Shown here in pieces: positions 9,266-18,002 of a stretch of 64,000 nucleotides of DNA. Where the stretch lies: NCBI RefSeq assembly GCF_900566055.1, contig NZ_UPHQ01000080.1:1-64000 (forward strand), given 5' to 3'. The notes beneath the pieces were generated by a model. It did no database searches. It saw only the letters and a list, made by a program, of their open reading frames with translations, and was not told the origin of the DNA. Source of the stretch: Mycobacterium innocens. GTDB lineage: Bacteria > Actinomycetota > Actinomycetes > Mycobacteriales > Mycobacteriaceae. Position 1 is the stretch's first letter. Each line of letters begins with the position of its first letter. A program made the position numbers and the translations under genes.

Positions 9266-10708
9266 ATGACATATCCCAAATTTCCCCATCAAGATCCGTT
9301 GGAGCCCAGCACCGGCGAACTTGCCCTCGAGGACAGGTCGGCGCTGCGCCGGGTCGCGGGGTTGTCGACCGAGTTGGCCGACATCTCCGAGGTCGAGTAC
9401 CGCCAGCTGCGCCTGGAGCGCGTGGTGCTGGTAGGCGTCTGGACCGAGGGCAGCGCCGCCGACACCGAGGCCAGCATGGCGGAGTTGGCGGCGCTTGCGG
9501 AAACCGCCGGCTCCCAGGTACTGGAAGGGATCATCCAGCGCCGCGACCGGCCGGACCCGTCGACCTACATCGGCTCCGGCAAGGCGGCCGAACTCCGCCA
9601 GATCGTCGTGGCCACCGGAGCCGATACCGTCATCTGCGACGGAGAGCTCTCTCCAGCCCAGCTGACCGCGCTGGAGAAGGCGGTCAAGGTCAAGGTCATC
9701 GACCGCACCGCGCTTATCCTCGACATCTTCGCCCAGCACGCCACCAGCCGGGAGGGCAAGGCCCAGGTGTCGTTGGCCCAGATGGAGTACATGCTGCCGC
9801 GGCTGCGGGGCTGGGGCGAGTCGATGTCGCGGCAGGCCGGTGGCCGCGCCGGCGGCAGCGGCGGCGGAGTGGGTCTGCGCGGTCCCGGTGAAACCAAGAT
9901 CGAGACCGACCGGCGCCGCATCCGCGAGCGGATGGCCAAGCTGCGCCGCGAGATCAAGGAGATGAAGCAGGCCCGCGACACCCGGCGCAGCCGTCGGGTG
10001 CACAGCGACCTGCCGTCAATCGCCATCGTGGGCTACACCAACGCCGGCAAGTCCAGCCTGCTCAACGCGCTGACCGGGGCCGGGGTGCTGGTGCAGGACG
10101 CGCTGTTCGCGACGCTGGAACCCACCACCCGGCGCGCGGAGTTCGATGACGGTTCGGGCCGGCCGGGCCGTTTCCTGCTCACCGACACCGTCGGCTTCGT
10201 CCGGCATCTGCCTACCCAGCTGGTGGAAGCGTTCCGCTCCACCTTGGAAGAGGTCGTCGACGCGGATCTGCTGGTGCATGTCGTCGACGGCGCCGACGCG
10301 AACCCGCTGGCCCAGATCAACGCGGTGCGTCAGGTGATCTCCGAAGTGATCGCCGACCACCGGGCTGAGGGCGGGGACGCGCCGCAGGAACTGCTGGTGG
10401 TCAACAAGGTCGACGCCGCCAGCGACCTGGCGTTGGCCAAACTGCGTCACGCGCTGCCCGGCGCGGTATTCGTCTCGGCCCGCACCGGAGACGGTGTCGA
10501 CGCGCTGCGGCGGCGGATGGCCGAGCTGGCCGCTCCCACCGACGCCGCCGTGGACGTCGTGATCCCCTACGACCGTGGCGATCTGGTGGCCCGCCTGCAC
10601 TCCGACGGACGCGTCCAGCACGAGGAGCACAGCGCCCACGGCACCCGGATCAAGGCGCGGGTTCCGGCGACGTTGGCCGGGCGCCTGCAGGAGTTCGCCG
10701 TCCGCTGA
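9266..10708 (+). CDS. hflX: GTPase HflX (ribosome-associated)
   Basis: The product is 480 residues from ATG 9266. It has an N-terminal HflX domain with YIGSGKAAELR and the VKVIDRTALILDIFAQHA motif (about 85-160). A coiled-coil and Gly-rich linker with RGPGETKIETDRRRIRERM follows. The GTPase domain starts with the P-loop GYTNAGKSS (about 255) and includes DTVGFVRHLP and NKVD. HflX binds ribosomes and splits or rescues stalled ones under heat or antibiotic stress; this is family knowledge. It follows dapF by 46 bases. Confidence 0.96.
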   Translation: MTYPKFPHQDPLEPSTGELALEDRSALRRVAGLSTELADISEVEYRQLRLERVVLVGVWTEGSAADTEASMAELAALAETAGSQVLEGIIQRRDRPDPSTYIGSGKAAELRQIVVATGADTVICDGELSPAQLTALEKAVKVKVIDRTALILDIFAQHATSREGKAQVSLAQMEYMLPRLRGWGESMSRQAGGRAGGSGGGVGLRGPGETKIETDRRRIRERMAKLRREIKEMKQARDTRRSRRVHSDLPSIAIVGYTNAGKSSLLNALTGAGVLVQDALFATLEPTTRRAEFDDGSGRPGRFLLTDTVGFVRHLPTQLVEAFRSTLEEVVDADLLVHVVDGADANPLAQINAVRQVISEVIADHRAEGGDAPQELLVVNKVDAASDLALAKLRHALPGAVFVSARTGDGVDALRRRMAELAAPTDAAVDVVIPYDRGDLVARLHSDGRVQHEEHSAHGTRIKARVPATLAGRLQEFAVR

Positions 10709-10815
10709 GTTGCGCCGAGACTGCCGCGGCGTGTCGCATGCGCGGTGGTCATGTCGCGCAACCGGACCACTGACCTGGCGCGCCGATTAAGGCACCAGAC
10801 CCTCGGCGGCTGCCG

Positions 10816-10833
10816 ACCAACCGGCTGGTTGGT
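10816..10833. promoter_or_regulatory. Operator-like palindrome upstream of fadE20
   Basis: ACCAACC-GGCT-GGTTGGT is a perfect inverted repeat with 7-base arms, 40 bases before the fadE20 ATG. TATATGTT follows at once and could serve as a -10 region, so a bound protein would block the promoter. Such 18-base palindromes before acyl-CoA dehydrogenase genes are usual targets of TetR-type regulators of fatty acid or branched-chain metabolism. The regulator is not encoded in this window. Confidence 0.6.
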
Positions 10834-10873
10834 ATATGTTGGGCAGCAGAGTTCGCTTCGCCGGAGGTTATTC

Positions 10874-12034
10874 ATGGGCAGTGCCGTCAAGTACCAGCGC
10901 ACGCTTTTCGAGCCCGAGCACGACTTGTTTCGCGAGTCCTACCGGGCCTTTCTGGACCGCCACGTGGCGCCGTACCACGATGAATGGGAAAAGGCCAAGA
11001 TCGTCGATCGCGGGGTGTGGCAGGAGGCCGGCAAGCAGGGTTTCCTCGGCATGGCGGTGCCCGAGGAGTACGGCGGCGGCGGTAACCCCGACTTCCGGTA
11101 CAACACAATCATCACCGAGGAGACCAGCGCCGGACGCTACAGCGGCATCGGCTTCGGGCTGCACAACGACGTCGTGGCGCCGTATCTGCTGGCGCTGACG
11201 ACTGAAGAGCAGAAGCAGCGCTGGTTGCCGAAGTTCTGCAGCGGGGAGTTGATCACGGCGATCGCGATGACCGAGCCGGGAACCGGTAGCGACCTGCAGG
11301 GCATCAAGACTCGCGCGGTCAAGCACGGTGATCACTACGTGCTGAACGGCTCGAAGACATTCATCACCAACGGGATCAACTCCGACCTGGTGATCGTGGT
11401 CGCCCAGACCGACCCCGAGAAGGGCGCGCAGGGCTTTTCGCTGCTCGTGGTCGAGCGCGGGATGCAGGGGTTCGAACGCGGCCGCCACCTGGACAAGATC
11501 GGGCTGGACGCGCAAGACACCGCCGAACTGTCGTTCACCGATGTGAAGGTTCCGGCCGAAAATCTTCTCGGCGAAGAAGGCATGGGATTCATCTACCTGA
11601 TGCAGAACCTGCCGCAGGAACGCATCTCGATCGCCATCATGGCGGCCGCCGGAATGGAGGCCGTGCTGGAGCAGACACTGCAATACGTCAGGGAACGCAA
11701 GGCTTTCGGCAAGCCGATCGGCAGCTTCCAGAACAACCGGTTCGTGCTGGCCGAGCTGGCCACCGAGGCCACCGTGGTGCGGATCATGGTCGACGAGTTC
11801 ATCGCCCTGCACCTCGAAGGCAAGCTGACGGTCGAGCAGGCCGCCATGGCCAAGTGGTATTCCACCGAGAAGCAGGTGTACTTGAACGACCGTTGTCTGC
11901 AGCTGCACGGCGGTTACGGCTATATGCGCGAATACCCGGTCGCCCGCGCCTTTCTCGATGCGCGGGTGCAGACCATTTACGGCGGCACGACCGAAATCAT
12001 GAAGGAGATCATCGGCCGCGGTCTGGGTGTCTAG
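10874..12034 (+). CDS. fadE20: Acyl-CoA dehydrogenase
   Basis: The product is 386 residues from ATG 10874, with GGAGG upstream; the length matches the M. tuberculosis FadE20 I recall. Domains are an N-terminal helical domain, a beta domain with AMTEPGTGSDLQGIKT and NGSKTFITNG, and a C-terminal helical domain with ERKAFGKPI. YGGTTEIMKEIIGRGLGV is the conserved FAD/substrate end. It uses FAD to introduce the alpha-beta double bond in acyl-CoA. The substrate chain length is not evident from sequence. A palindromic operator lies in its promoter region, suggesting substrate-responsive repression. It converges with the TerC gene, with only 13 bases between stops. Confidence 0.95.
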   Translation: MGSAVKYQRTLFEPEHDLFRESYRAFLDRHVAPYHDEWEKAKIVDRGVWQEAGKQGFLGMAVPEEYGGGGNPDFRYNTIITEETSAGRYSGIGFGLHNDVVAPYLLALTTEEQKQRWLPKFCSGELITAIAMTEPGTGSDLQGIKTRAVKHGDHYVLNGSKTFITNGINSDLVIVVAQTDPEKGAQGFSLLVVERGMQGFERGRHLDKIGLDAQDTAELSFTDVKVPAENLLGEEGMGFIYLMQNLPQERISIAIMAAAGMEAVLEQTLQYVRERKAFGKPIGSFQNNRFVLAELATEATVVRIMVDEFIALHLEGKLTVEQAAMAKWYSTEKQVYLNDRCLQLHGGYGYMREYPVARAFLDARVQTIYGGTTEIMKEIIGRGLGV

Positions 12035-12047
12035 GCGCCCGGTCGGC

Positions 12048-13226
12048 TCATCCGTGCGCTTCGTGTGCGTCGTGGGCGCTGCGCAACAGCGCCGTCAGCT
12101 CTTCTTCCTGCTTGGTCGGTGCGCGATACGTCTTTGAGAGCGAGTCGATCTCGTGTTCGGCGGCCAGCAGTGCCGCGAAGATCTTCTCGCGTTCGGCCGG
12201 ATCCGCCTCGTAATGCAGGTCGAGATATTCCAGTGCGTGCCGGCGTGCCCGGGCGACGGCGTTTTGCTTGCGCCCGCGGGGCGAGAACAACGACGCCACG
12301 GTGGTGATGAACAGGACGGCGACGATCACCGTCAACGACGTCGCCGTCGTGATCTCTACGATCGGTACCGGCCTGCCGTCGTTGATGAAGGGAATGTTGT
12401 TGTCGTGCAACGCTTCCAGCATCAACTTCACGCCGATGAAGCCCAGGATCGCGGCCAGCCCGTAAGACAGGTAGATCAACCGGTCCAGCAGATTGTCGAT
12501 CAGGAAGTACAACTGGCGCAGCCCCAACAGCGAGAAGGCGGTTGCGGCGAACACCAGGTAGACATTCTGGGTCAGTCCGAACAGCGCCGGCACGGAATCG
12601 AACGCGAACAGCACGTCACTGCCGCCGATGGCGATCATGACCAGCAGCAGCGGCGTCATCACCCGTTTGCCGTTTTCGACGACGAACAATCGGTCGCCGC
12701 GGTAGTCCGGGGATGTGCGCAAGAATCGGTTGGCCAGCCGCAGGATCAGGTTATCATTGCGGGTTTCGGGCGGTTCCGGTTTGGCGAGGTTGCCCGCCAT
12801 GACCAGCAGACCCAAGCCGAACGCGTAGAACGTCCAGTTGAAGTTGTCGATGAGCGCGGCCCCCAGCAGGATGAATCCGGTGCGTGCGACGAGCGCGAAC
12901 GCAATACCGAACAACAGCACCTTCTGCTGAGCGACCCGCGGAACCCCGAAGCTGCTGATGATCACCAGAAACACGAACAGGTTGTCGACGGACAGAGCCT
13001 CGTTGCTCAGGTAGCTCGCGAAGTACTCGATTCCCATGGCAGCGCTGCCGAAGACGGCCACCGCGATACCGAACAGCACGGCGAAGCCGATGAACATCGC
13101 CGACCACAGCGCGGACTCCCGTAGCGTCGGGCCGTGCGTATGCCGTACGTGGAAGACGTAATCCACCAGCATCAGGGCCGTGATCATGACGATCGTGAGG
13201 ACCCAGACAACTACGGAAACACCCAT
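12048..13226 (-). CDS. TerC family integral membrane protein (Rv2723-like)
   Basis: The product is 392 residues with about nine membrane segments. Hallmarks are FASYLSNEALSVDNLFVFLVI near the third segment and IGGSDVLFAFDSVPALFGLTQ in the middle; the acidic residues N-D and D-S-V-P are conserved metal-coordinating positions in TerC. The C-terminal 80 residues are cytoplasmic and charged (RKQNAVARARRHALEYL). TerC proteins are linked to tellurite resistance and, in several bacteria, to export of Mn(II) for loading secreted metalloproteins. I looked for a yybP-ykoY manganese riboswitch in the leader and did not see one. Confidence 0.93.
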   Translation of the reverse strand: MGVSVVVWVLTIVMITALMLVDYVFHVRHTHGPTLRESALWSAMFIGFAVLFGIAVAVFGSAAMGIEYFASYLSNEALSVDNLFVFLVIISSFGVPRVAQQKVLLFGIAFALVARTGFILLGAALIDNFNWTFYAFGLGLLVMAGNLAKPEPPETRNDNLILRLANRFLRTSPDYRGDRLFVVENGKRVMTPLLLVMIAIGGSDVLFAFDSVPALFGLTQNVYLVFAATAFSLLGLRQLYFLIDNLLDRLIYLSYGLAAILGFIGVKLMLEALHDNNIPFINDGRPVPIVEITTATSLTVIVAVLFITTVASLFSPRGRKQNAVARARRHALEYLDLHYEADPAEREKIFAALLAAEHEIDSLSKTYRAPTKQEEELTALLRSAHDAHEAHG

Positions 13227-13517
13227 GTCAGCTGGGTATCCTCTCGTGGGGTCAGTCGGGCTGGGCTCTCGGGCACGTTAGCGTACAACTGGTGCGGGCC
13301 GAGTTGCGGTTCCTCGCGACACGCACGCGATCCGGCATCATTTCGGAATCAGCTGGATATCCGTTTTCGGAATATTTACGATTTGACTTCGCATTTGTCG
13401 TTCGCTAGAGCAAAGTTATGCGGGCCCGGCGACGATGCGGAACGTAGCTGGGGGACGGCCCACAGGTGGGAAATCCGCCAGCTCGCGGCGCGGGCAGGGC
13501 ATCGGCTGGGAGGCTTG
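13227..13517. other. Divergent upstream region of the TerC and LGFP-repeat genes
   Basis: These 291 bases separate two divergent genes. The middle (about 13340-13410) is notably AT-rich for this genome and is the likely promoter zone. No open frame is supported there; the longer plus-strand frame starting at 13134 is an upstream extension of the LGFP-repeat gene without a ribosome site. No clear palindrome was seen. Confidence 0.5.
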
Positions 13518-15770
13518 GTGAACGGGCAGAGAGGTCAATTGAGCAGGCTGGTCGGGCGTGCGTTGCTCAGCTTGGCGGCTACGGTGCTGGCTGTCGGGCT
13601 GCTGGCGCCTACTGCGGCAGCGTCTCCGATAGGTGATGCGGAAGCCGCCATGATGGCCGCGTGGGAGAAGGCGGGGGGCGCGACATCGACGCTCGGCGCC
13701 CGGAAAGGTGACGTCTATCCCGTCGGGGATGGGTTCGGCCTGGACTTCGACGGCGGCAAGATGTTTTACACCACGGATACGGGTGCCAAATATGTGTACG
13801 GCCCGGTCCTGGCAAAATATGAGGCGCTGGGCGGGCCGGCCGACAGCGACTTGGGATTTCCCACCATCAACGAGGTTCCCGGCCTCGCCGGCCCCGACAG
13901 TCGGGTGAGCACCTTTTCTGCCAGCGACAACCCGGTGATTTTCTGGACGCCCGACCACGGCGCGTTCGTGGTGCGCGGCGCGATGAACGCTGCGTGGGAC
14001 AAGCTCGGCAGCTCTGGGGGCGTGCTGGGTGCCCCGGTCGCCGATGAAACCTACGACGGCGACGTCGTATCCCAGAAGTTCACCGGCGGCGAAGTCTCCT
14101 GGAACAAGAAGACCAAAGATTTCACCACGAACCCGGCGGTATTGGCTGATCAGCTGAAGGGCTTACAGGTGGCGCTCGACCCCACCGCCGCCATCAACAT
14201 GGCCTGGCGCGCCGCCGGCGGCGCCGCCGGCCCGTTGGGCGCCAAGAAGGGCGCGCCGTACCCGATCGGCGGTGACGGTATCGCCCAGGACTTTGTCGGC
14301 GGCAAGATCTTCTTCAGTCCGGCCACCGGTGCGAACGCCGTGGAGGGCGCGATCCTGGCCAAATACGAGTCGCTGGGCGGTCCGGTCAGCAGCGACCTTG
14401 GTTTCCCCATCGCCAACGAGTCCGACGGCGGCATCACGTCGGCCAGCCGGATCGCGGCGTTCTCCGCCGCGGACAAGCCGGTGATCTTCTGGACCCCTGA
14501 TCACGGCGCCTTTGTGGTGCGCGGAGCGATGAAGGCCGCCTGGGACAAGCTCAAAGGTGCCACCGGCAAACTCGGTGCGCCGGTCGCCGACCAGACCGTC
14601 GACGGCGACGTGGTGTCGCAGAAGTTCACCGGCGGCAAGGTGTCCTGGAACCGCGCGAGCAATACCTTCACCACCGACCCGGCGAACCTGGCGCCGCTGC
14701 TATCCGGGCTGCAGGTGTCCGGGCAGAATCAGCCCAGTACCTCGGCGGCTCCATCGCACGGCAAGAAGTTCACCTGGCACTGGTGGTGGCTGGTGGCCGT
14801 GGTCCCCGTCGTGCTGCTGATCGTGATGTTCGTGTTGGTCGTGTTGGGCGTGCGCCGGCGGCGCACCGGCCAGCCCGCCGTCTACGAGGCATACGAGCAC
14901 GAGCAGGATCGCGATGTGGAGGCCGGCTATGACGCCGCCGGTGGGCGCTGGCCGCACGACGACATCGATTTCGGCTCCGAAGACTTCCCGGCTGACGACC
15001 AGCACCTACAGGAACATCGCGGTCCGGACGCCGGGGCGCCGTCGCGGGTCAGCTGGCCACGGGGCGCCGCGACCGGCGCTGGCGTCGACCAATATGCCTC
15101 TGGCAGTGGCGAATACGGCGGCGATGCACTGCGCGCGTCGGATATGGGCTTCGAGTTTGACGAAGAAAATCCCGACGCGGTGGATACCACGCCGACGCCC
15201 ATCGTGACCCGCGCCGACCTCGCGGAGGCGGCGGTGCCCGAGCCCGACGTTCCGGAAACCGTGCTTGGCGAACCCGTGGTACCAGAGACATATGCGCCGG
15301 AAGCGGCGGTTCCGGAGGCAGCGGCTCCCGAGGTAGCCGTGCCGGAGACCGCGGTTGCGGATGCCGCCTTCCCGGATGCTTTCGCCCCGCGCGCTGCCTC
15401 CGCCGATGCCGAGCCCGGCTACGCGGAGGTCGCCCCGGAGGCATTCCCGGAAGTCTTCCCGGAGGTTTCGGCTCCTCACGGGAGGACGGGGCGCCACGCT
15501 GCCGCGGAGCCTGAGGATGAGCCGCAAGCGCCGGAATCGGCTCTCACGCCCACGGTTGCTTCCGGGCCGGGCCCGGCTGTGCGGCCGACCATCCACATGC
15601 CGCTGGACCACGACCCATATCAGGCGCCAGAGGGATATCCGATCAAAGCCAGTGCCCGGTTCGGCTTGTATTACACGCCCAGCAGTGCGCTCTATTACGA
15701 CACGCTTGCCGAGATCTGGTTCGCCAGCGAGGAAGCCGCCCAAGCCAACGGTTTCATCAAAGCGGACTAG
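13518..15770 (+). CDS. Secreted/membrane LGFP-repeat protein (Rv2721c-like)
   Basis: The product is 750 residues from GTG 13518, chosen for its GGGAGG site and the signal peptide that follows (RALLSLAATVLAVGLLAPTAAAS). The outer part has two long repeats built of LGFP-type motifs: GGPADSDLGFPTINE with FWTPDHGAFVVRGAMNAAWDKLG, and a near copy with GGPVSSDLGFPIANE and the same FWTPDHGAFVVRGAM block. LGFP repeats bind mycolated arabinogalactan in corynebacterial proteins, so cell-wall anchoring is likely. One membrane segment (about 420-440; WWLVAVVPVVLLIVMFVLVV) is followed by an acidic tail rich in Ala/Pro/Glu with VPE/APE repeats and a C-terminal GLYYTPSSALYYDTLAEIWF motif. Function beyond envelope attachment is unknown. 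Confidence 0.9.
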   Translation: MNGQRGQLSRLVGRALLSLAATVLAVGLLAPTAAASPIGDAEAAMMAAWEKAGGATSTLGARKGDVYPVGDGFGLDFDGGKMFYTTDTGAKYVYGPVLAKYEALGGPADSDLGFPTINEVPGLAGPDSRVSTFSASDNPVIFWTPDHGAFVVRGAMNAAWDKLGSSGGVLGAPVADETYDGDVVSQKFTGGEVSWNKKTKDFTTNPAVLADQLKGLQVALDPTAAINMAWRAAGGAAGPLGAKKGAPYPIGGDGIAQDFVGGKIFFSPATGANAVEGAILAKYESLGGPVSSDLGFPIANESDGGITSASRIAAFSAADKPVIFWTPDHGAFVVRGAMKAAWDKLKGATGKLGAPVADQTVDGDVVSQKFTGGKVSWNRASNTFTTDPANLAPLLSGLQVSGQNQPSTSAAPSHGKKFTWHWWWLVAVVPVVLLIVMFVLVVLGVRRRRTGQPAVYEAYEHEQDRDVEAGYDAAGGRWPHDDIDFGSEDFPADDQHLQEHRGPDAGAPSRVSWPRGAATGAGVDQYASGSGEYGGDALRASDMGFEFDEENPDAVDTTPTPIVTRADLAEAAVPEPDVPETVLGEPVVPETYAPEAAVPEAAAPEVAVPETAVADAAFPDAFAPRAASADAEPGYAEVAPEAFPEVFPEVSAPHGRTGRHAAAEPEDEPQAPESALTPTVASGPGPAVRPTIHMPLDHDPYQAPEGYPIKASARFGLYYTPSSALYYDTLAEIWFASEEAAQANGFIKAD

Positions 15771-15782
15771 AGGAGTCCGGCT

Positions 15783-15801
15783 CCCGGCGATGTCTGCCGG
15801 G
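15783..15801. terminator. Small hairpin between convergent LGFP-repeat gene and lexA
   Basis: CCCGGC-gatgtct-GCCGGG forms a 6-bp GC stem in the 44 bases between the stop of the LGFP-repeat gene and the stop of lexA. It has no U tract; mycobacterial terminators often lack one, but the stem is short, so this is a weak call that could act in both directions. Confidence 0.3.
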
Positions 15802-15814
15802 TGGCGGGTCGGCC

Positions 15815-16495
15815 CTATATCTTGCGGATCACCGTGACGACCTTGCCCAGCACCGTTGCGTCGTTACCGGGTATCGGGTCGAAGGCCGGATTGTGGGGCA
15901 TCAGCCACACCTGACCGCCTGCGCCTTTGAAGGTCTTGACGGTGGCCTCGCCGTCGATCATTGCCGCGACGATGTCGCCGTTGTCGGCGACGTTCTGCTG
16001 TCGCACGACCACCCAGTCGCCGTCGCAGATCGCGGCTTCGACCATCGAGTCGCCGACGACCTTGAGCAGGAACAGCGTTCCCTCGCCGACGAGCTCACGC
16101 GGCAGCGGGAACACGTCTTCGACGGCTTCCTCGGCAAGGATCGGGCCGCCGGCCGCGATGCGCCCGAGGACCGGGACAAAGGTGGGCTCGGGCAGGGCGT
16201 CCGAGCCGGCGACCTCGGTGACCGCCGCCGGTGTCACGATGTCTTCGACACCGCGGACGTCGACCGCACGCGGGCGGTTCGGGTCACGCCGCAGATAGCC
16301 CTTGCGCTCCAGTACGCGCAGTTGGTGGGCTACCGACGAGGTCGACGTGAGACCGACGGCGTCGCCGATCTCGCGGATGCTGGGGGGATATCCGCGGTTG
16401 GTGACCGAGGTGCGGATGACGTTCAAGATGGTGCGCTGCCGCTCGGTGAGCGTGGGGTCCACGGAACCGACCGAGGGGGCGTTGCTGTCGCTCAT
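15815..16495 (-). CDS. lexA: LexA repressor of the SOS response
   Basis: The product is 226 residues from ATG 16495. The N-terminal winged helix has [13 protein letters not shown] and [25 protein letters not shown] (about 16-60). The self-cleavage Ala-Gly bond is A115-G116 in RIAAGGPI, with catalytic Ser150 in GDSMVEAA and Lys187 in ATVKTFK. RecA-stimulated autocleavage derepresses SOS genes. A perfect LexA box lies 33 bases upstream of the start, so the gene is autoregulated, and the divergent chiZ gene shares the control region. Confidence 0.98.
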   Translation of the reverse strand: MSDSNAPSVGSVDPTLTERQRTILNVIRTSVTNRGYPPSIREIGDAVGLTSTSSVAHQLRVLERKGYLRRDPNRPRAVDVRGVEDIVTPAAVTEVAGSDALPEPTFVPVLGRIAAGGPILAEEAVEDVFPLPRELVGEGTLFLLKVVGDSMVEAAICDGDWVVVRQQNVADNGDIVAAMIDGEATVKTFKGAGGQVWLMPHNPAFDPIPGNDATVLGKVVTVIRKI

Positions 16496-16527
16496 GGCTC
16501 TGAATGTAACCCGACGGCGCCCGAGAA

Positions 16528-16543
16528 TCAAACATGTGTTCGA
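16528..16543. promoter_or_regulatory. LexA box (SOS operator) of lexA
   Basis: On the minus strand this reads TCGAACACATGTTTGA, a full match to the mycobacterial LexA consensus TCGAAC-4-GTTYGA. It lies 33 bases upstream of the lexA ATG, the expected place for autorepression. Confidence 0.95.
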
Positions 16544-16748
16544 CCCCAGTGTGTCGGGGCGGGCTTGACGGCCGTCCTAGCCCAGTCCTGGCCCGGCCGA
16601 CCCGCTGAGGTGCCGAATGACAAACGCGTAACTATTCGCCCGATCGGGTATCCGGTGCCTCATGGCAGCGACGGCGACCGACCGGCCTTGTCGGTGGCAC
16701 GGTCTAGCGTTTTGTTCGCGCGACACGCTTCGATCAGATGTTCGGCAA

Positions 16749-16764
16749 TCGAACACACAATCGA
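16749..16764. promoter_or_regulatory. Imperfect LexA box upstream of chiZ
   Basis: TCGAACACACAATCGA matches the left half of the consensus exactly and the right half with two mismatches. A further TCGAACAC half-site begins at 16773. The chiZ orthologue in M. tuberculosis (Rv2719c) is known to be DNA-damage inducible, which fits; how much is through LexA at these weak sites is an inference. Confidence 0.5.
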
Positions 16765-16813
16765 CTAGGGTGTCGAACACACGAGCGGTTAATTCTCGGG
16801 CGGAGGAAGGAAC

Positions 16814-17341
16814 ATGACACTCAAGCAGGCATTCCCGGCGCGTACCCGTGGCGCGTCCCTGCCGGTAACCAGGCCGGTAACCAGGCCGGTCAATAGGCCG
16901 GTCAGCAGGCCTCTTCGTGGGCCTCTCGGGGCCCGGGGCGGGACGATGCCGCGGCGGCCGGGGCCGTGCCGGCCGGTCGGCGCGTCGCTGCGCTACCGGG
17001 GCACTGGCGTGGCGCTATCGACGGCTCCGCATCGCAGGCGTCCCGTCTCGGCGGCGACGACGGTGGGTCTGGCGGTGCTTGCCGGGATGATCACGCTGTG
17101 GCTGGGCCTGATGGCGCATTTCGGGGAGCTGGCCAACAGCAATTCCGCGGATTCGTCGACTCGGGCGCCCGACCGGCTTGCCGTGGTGCGAGTAGCGGCC
17201 GGCGAGTCGCTGCAGGACGTGGCGGCCCGGGTCGCGCCCGATACGCCGGTGCGTCGGGTTGTCGAACGGATCCGCGAATTGAACGACCTGGATTCGTCGA
17301 CGCCGGTCGCCGGGCAGACGTTGATCGCCCCGGTCGGCTGA
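16814..17341 (+). CDS. chiZ: LysM membrane protein, SOS-linked cell division regulator ChiZ
   Basis: The product is 175 residues from ATG 16814, with GGAGGAAGG upstream. The N-terminal 60 residues are basic and disordered, including four tandem PVTR-like units encoded by a 12-base repeat. One membrane segment follows (about 77-97; [19 protein letters not shown]). A C-terminal LysM domain (about 118-175; [18 protein letters not shown] to [17 protein letters not shown]) binds peptidoglycan. In M. tuberculosis the orthologue Rv2719c (ChiZ) affects FtsI/FtsQ and septation after DNA damage. It is divergent from lexA and followed by nrdR. Confidence 0.9.
   Translation: MTLKQAFPARTRGASLPVTRPVTRPVNRPVSRPLRGPLGARGGTMPRRPGPCRPVGASLRYRGTGVALSTAPHRRRPVSAATTVGLAVLAGMITLWLGLMAHFGELANSNSADSSTRAPDRLAVVRVAAGESLQDVAARVAPDTPVRRVVERIRELNDLDSSTPVAGQTLIAPVG
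16862..16909 (+). repeat. Four tandem 12-base units inside chiZ
   Basis: Units starting at 16862, 16874, 16886 and 16898 follow the pattern CCGGTAACCAGG, with the last two diverged (CCGGTCAATAGG, CCGGTCAGCAGG). They encode [12 protein letters not shown] and PVSR in the basic disordered tail. In-frame unit number could vary between strains without breaking the gene. Confidence 0.9.
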
Positions 17342-17507
17342 GGACACCATGCGGGATGGCGGCGAAAAGCGCCGCGCGCCAACGTTTCCGAGTTACCGCG
17401 GAATCGAACATGCATGGATGGCAACGGCGTTGGCAGTGCGTGGTAGCGCGCAGGTAGTCTCGGAGAGGTCTGAAACACCGGGATGCCACGACGGCGAAGG
17501 AGCGGCC

Positions 17508-17972
17508 ATGCACTGTCCGTTCTGCCGGCATCCCGACTCGCGGGTGATCGACTCACGGGAAACCGATGAGGGCCAGGCAATCCGGCGGCGCCGGTCGTGC
17601 CCGGAATGCGGGCGACGTTTCACCACCGTGGAGACGGCGGTCCTGGCTGTGGTCAAGCGCAGCGGGGTCTCCGAACCGTTCAGCCGGGAAAAGGTCATCA
17701 GCGGGGTGCGCCGGGCGTGTCAGGGCCGCCAGGTCGACGATGACGCGCTGAACCTGCTCGCCCAGCAGGTGGAAGACACCGTGCGGGCCGCGGGGTCGCC
17801 CGAGGTGCCCAGTCACGACGTCGGCCTGGCCATCCTGGGGCCGCTTCGCGAACTCGACGAGGTTGCCTATCTGCGTTTCGCGTCGGTGTACCGGTCTTTT
17901 TCGTCGGCCGAGGATTTCGAGCGGGAGATCGAGGCACTGCGCGCGCACCGCAAGATATCGACTTCACGCTGA
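17508..17972 (+). CDS. nrdR: Transcriptional repressor NrdR
   Basis: The product is 154 residues from ATG 17508 (GAAGGAG upstream). The zinc ribbon has Cys3, Cys6, Cys31 and Cys34 (MHCPFC, CPEC). An ATP-cone domain follows (about 49-139; [20 protein letters not shown]), and the tail has [18 protein letters not shown]. NrdR senses ATP/dATP and represses ribonucleotide reductase genes. No nrd gene is in the window. Confidence 0.98.
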   Translation: MHCPFCRHPDSRVIDSRETDEGQAIRRRRSCPECGRRFTTVETAVLAVVKRSGVSEPFSREKVISGVRRACQGRQVDDDALNLLAQQVEDTVRAAGSPEVPSHDVGLAILGPLRELDEVAYLRFASVYRSFSSAEDFEREIEALRAHRKISTSR

Positions 17973-18002
17973 TTCGGGCGCGACGCCGTTAGGATCCTTG
18001 TC

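Larger units (their letters stand above)
16496..16813. other. Divergent lexA / chiZ control region
   Basis: These 318 bases hold no supported gene; the 67-codon minus-strand frame at 16577-16780 has no family features. It contains the lexA operator near 16528 and weaker LexA-like sequences near 16749 and 16773 before chiZ. The 16590-16740 part shows nothing recognisable. Confidence 0.7.

Noticed and set aside
12900..13260. Manganese (yybP-ykoY) riboswitch before the TerC gene
   Set aside because: Looked for because TerC genes often have one, but the short leader shows none of the expected conserved segments.
13134..13517. Upstream extension of the LGFP-repeat gene
   Set aside because: A GTG with GGGAGG followed at once by a signal peptide lies at 13518; the extension lacks a ribosome site and would bury the signal peptide.
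16577..16780. 67-codon minus-strand frame in the lexA-chiZ control region
   Set aside because: No family features and it covers the chiZ promoter and LexA-like sites.
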